Assembly: GCA_011330645.1 (NCBI GenBank)
Contig: DRQB01000154.1
Span: forward strand, 1 to 13,524
DNA length: 13,524 bases
Direction of reading: 5' to 3'
DNA from: Campylobacterota bacterium
Lineage (GTDB): Bacteria > Campylobacterota > Campylobacteria > Campylobacterales > Sulfurovaceae
Positions 12,445 through 13,524 of the stretch are shown piece after piece (the first letter of the stretch is position 1; each line of letters starts with the position of its first letter). The notes under the pieces are model-generated. The model worked only from the letters and a program-made list of their open reading frames with translations, was not told where the DNA came from and ran no database searches. The position numbers were made by a program, and so were the translations under genes.

Positions 12445-13241
12445 GCCTCGTCCTCGGTTAATATTTTTACATAACGTATATCATGACTTGAAAAATGTTC
12501 TATCAGTTTTTCATCGTGCTCTTTTAGCTTTGCAAGATATTTTTCTATGCTTCGTTTCCCAAAATAGGTTTCCATTGTGCGCTTCTCTTTTGGATGAGAG
12601 AGAGTGACTTCTCCTAGTACTTTGGGTGACTCTTCATCTACATCTCTGATGATAATAGCAATGACTTCATGCTTTTGCGCAAGTAAAGAGAGGTCTATCT
12701 CTTCTAAAAAATCTCCTATAACAAAGAGAAGAGAAGGTTTATGCATGCGATTAAAGAGGTCTTGTAAGGCGTTTTGTAGGTTAAGGGTAGTACCTATGAG
12801 TGGTGCCTCAAAGAGTGTTTTTGAGAAATCTTCTATATGGTAACGTTGTTTAGTGGGTGGAGTCGCGTATGTCTGCTCCTGTGTGTAACTGATACCTGTA
12901 AAAAGATCATGGTTTTGCTCTGCAGCATAGCCTAGGAGTGTGGCTACTTCTGTAAGCTTCTTTTGTTTGGTGTTTCCTGAGCCAAAATACAAGCTTCCAT
13001 CCATGAATGTAGCAACAACAACGGAGAGTTCACGGTTGGCGTGAAGTTCCTTAATATAGGGTTTTCCAAGCTTTGCAGAGATCATCCAGTTTATTTTTCG
13101 GATATCATCTCCCATTTGGTACTCTCGAAGCTCTGCAAAGTCATAGCCTTCACCATGTAGGTTTGAGAGGTTGTGTCCTGAGAGTAGGGTATAGACTTGG
13201 TGTCTAGCCTTGAGTTGGAGTGCTTTGAGGGTTGTTTGCAT
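12414..13241 (-). CDS. DUF58 protein, partner of MoxR ATPase
   Basis: A 275-aa DUF58 family protein. The signature lies at residues 29-64: LHGEGYDFAELREY, then GDDIRKINWMISAKLGKPYIKE, matching the family GxDP-R-I-W-SA-K pattern. A von Willebrand A-like region follows, with a degenerate first strand VVVATFMDGS (72-81). No membrane segments are seen, unlike longer DUF58 proteins. DUF58 proteins typically act with MoxR AAA ATPases as chaperones in metal-insertion or stress-related complexes, and the gene order here (moxR, DUF58) fits. Its ATG overlaps the MoxR stop codon by one base (TAATG), implying coupling. The C-terminal codons form part of an intrinsic terminator. The exact client is unknown. 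Confidence 0.9.
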   Translation of the reverse strand: MQTTLKALQLKARHQVYTLLSGHNLSNLHGEGYDFAELREYQMGDDIRKINWMISAKLGKPYIKELHANRELSVVVATFMDGSLYFGSGNTKQKKLTEVATLLGYAAEQNHDLFTGISYTQEQTYATPPTKQRYHIEDFSKTLFEAPLIGTTLNLQNALQDLFNRMHKPSLLFVIGDFLEEIDLSLLAQKHEVIAIIIRDVDEESPKVLGEVTLSHPKEKRTMETYFGKRSIEKYLAKLKEHDEKLIEHFSSHDIRYVKILTEDEAVGKLIQLFL

Positions 13242-13524
13242 TACGGTATAGGTAAAGTCTCTACAATGGCACTAATGACTTCATCTGTACTGATACCTTT
13301 GGCTCTAGCTTCATAAGAGAGGACGATGCGGTGACGCAGTATCTTGTGAATCACATCGGCAATGTCTGAAGGAGAGACGAATGTTTTGCCTTTTAAAAAT
13401 GCCTGTGCTTTACTTGCTTTGTAAAGGTCTATAGAGGCTCTAGGACTTGCGCCAAACATGATACTCTCTGCCATCTCCTCTAGTCCAAAACGAACAGGTT
13501 CTCTGGTAGCAGTGATGAGCTGTA
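13241..13524 (-). CDS. MoxR-type AAA ATPase, C-terminal part (truncated by window edge)
   Basis: The frame is open from the window end through 94 codons to a TAA at 13241. The visible part is the lid domain of a MoxR ATPase: ATREPVRFGLEEM, then the family signature GASPRASIDLYKASKAQAFLKG, then FVSPSDIADVIHKILRHRIVLS. The N-terminal Walker A and B motifs lie outside the window. An internal ATG at 13474 is not the real start, because the conserved ATR-P segment lies upstream of it. The stop overlaps the DUF58 ATG by one base, the usual moxR-DUF58 operon arrangement. MoxR ATPases remodel or load protein complexes with the help of VWA/DUF58 partners. Confidence 0.93.
   Translation of the reverse strand, partial: QLITATREPVRFGLEEMAESIMFGASPRASIDLYKASKAQAFLKGKTFVSPSDIADVIHKILRHRIVLSYEARAKGISTDEVISAIVETLPIP

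Noticed and set aside
1..13524. CRISPR arrays, transposases, integrases or phage genes
   Set aside because: No regularly spaced repeats and no recognisable mobile-element proteins were seen on either strand.

Overview
The window looks like chromosomal DNA from a Campylobacterota (epsilonproteobacterial) bacterium, probably a Sulfurovum- or Sulfurimonas-like environmental lineage. The evidence is the AT-rich sequence, a class I NrdB and a short (454 aa) malate:quinone oxidoreductase of Helicobacter type, an Hcp-like cysteine-pair repeat protein, and promoters dominated by TATAAT or extended -10 boxes with poor -35 boxes. The genus is an inference and was not tested by a search.

Layout. Positions 71-3963 (minus strand) hold a glycosyltransferase and mqo, probably one operon, then gltA behind its own leader. 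mqo and gltA make consecutive TCA-cycle enzymes (malate to oxaloacetate to citrate). ppnP (4059-4370, plus) is divergent. The gap 4371-4689 has no protein gene but is dense in structure: a perfect TATAAT, two stem-loops with C/U-rich loops (candidate small RNA), then three palindromes in a row. A 173-aa unknown protein (4690-5211, minus) is divergent from nrdB (5294-6313, plus), which is followed closely by a nitrilase-superfamily hydrolase and a secreted Hcp/Sel1-like protein ending at 7685.

Positions 7688-9550 (minus) encode a lipoprotein with an Ig-like domain and a metzincin-type zinc-protease motif. Its long leader contains a recognisable cyclic-di-GMP-I (GEMM) riboswitch aptamer (about 9722-9802, minus) followed by a possible terminator hairpin. 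The plus strand continues with pcm (9946-10581), then a HTH/coiled-coil protein and a ChaA-type cation/proton antiporter that are almost contiguous (10684-12406). At the right edge a MoxR-type AAA ATPase (cut by the window end) and a DUF58 protein overlap by one base on the minus strand and end in a terminator embedded in coding sequence.

Two regulatory units stand out. First, a c-di-GMP riboswitch appears to control a surface metalloprotease, logic comparable to the Clostridioides difficile riboswitch/PPEP-1 adhesin-release system but with a different protease family. Second, a candidate small RNA at 4443-4577 carries anti-Shine-Dalgarno stretches that match the ribosome binding sites of mqo and gltA over 9 bases each. 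The second is more speculative, because C/U-rich loops match many Shine-Dalgarno sites.
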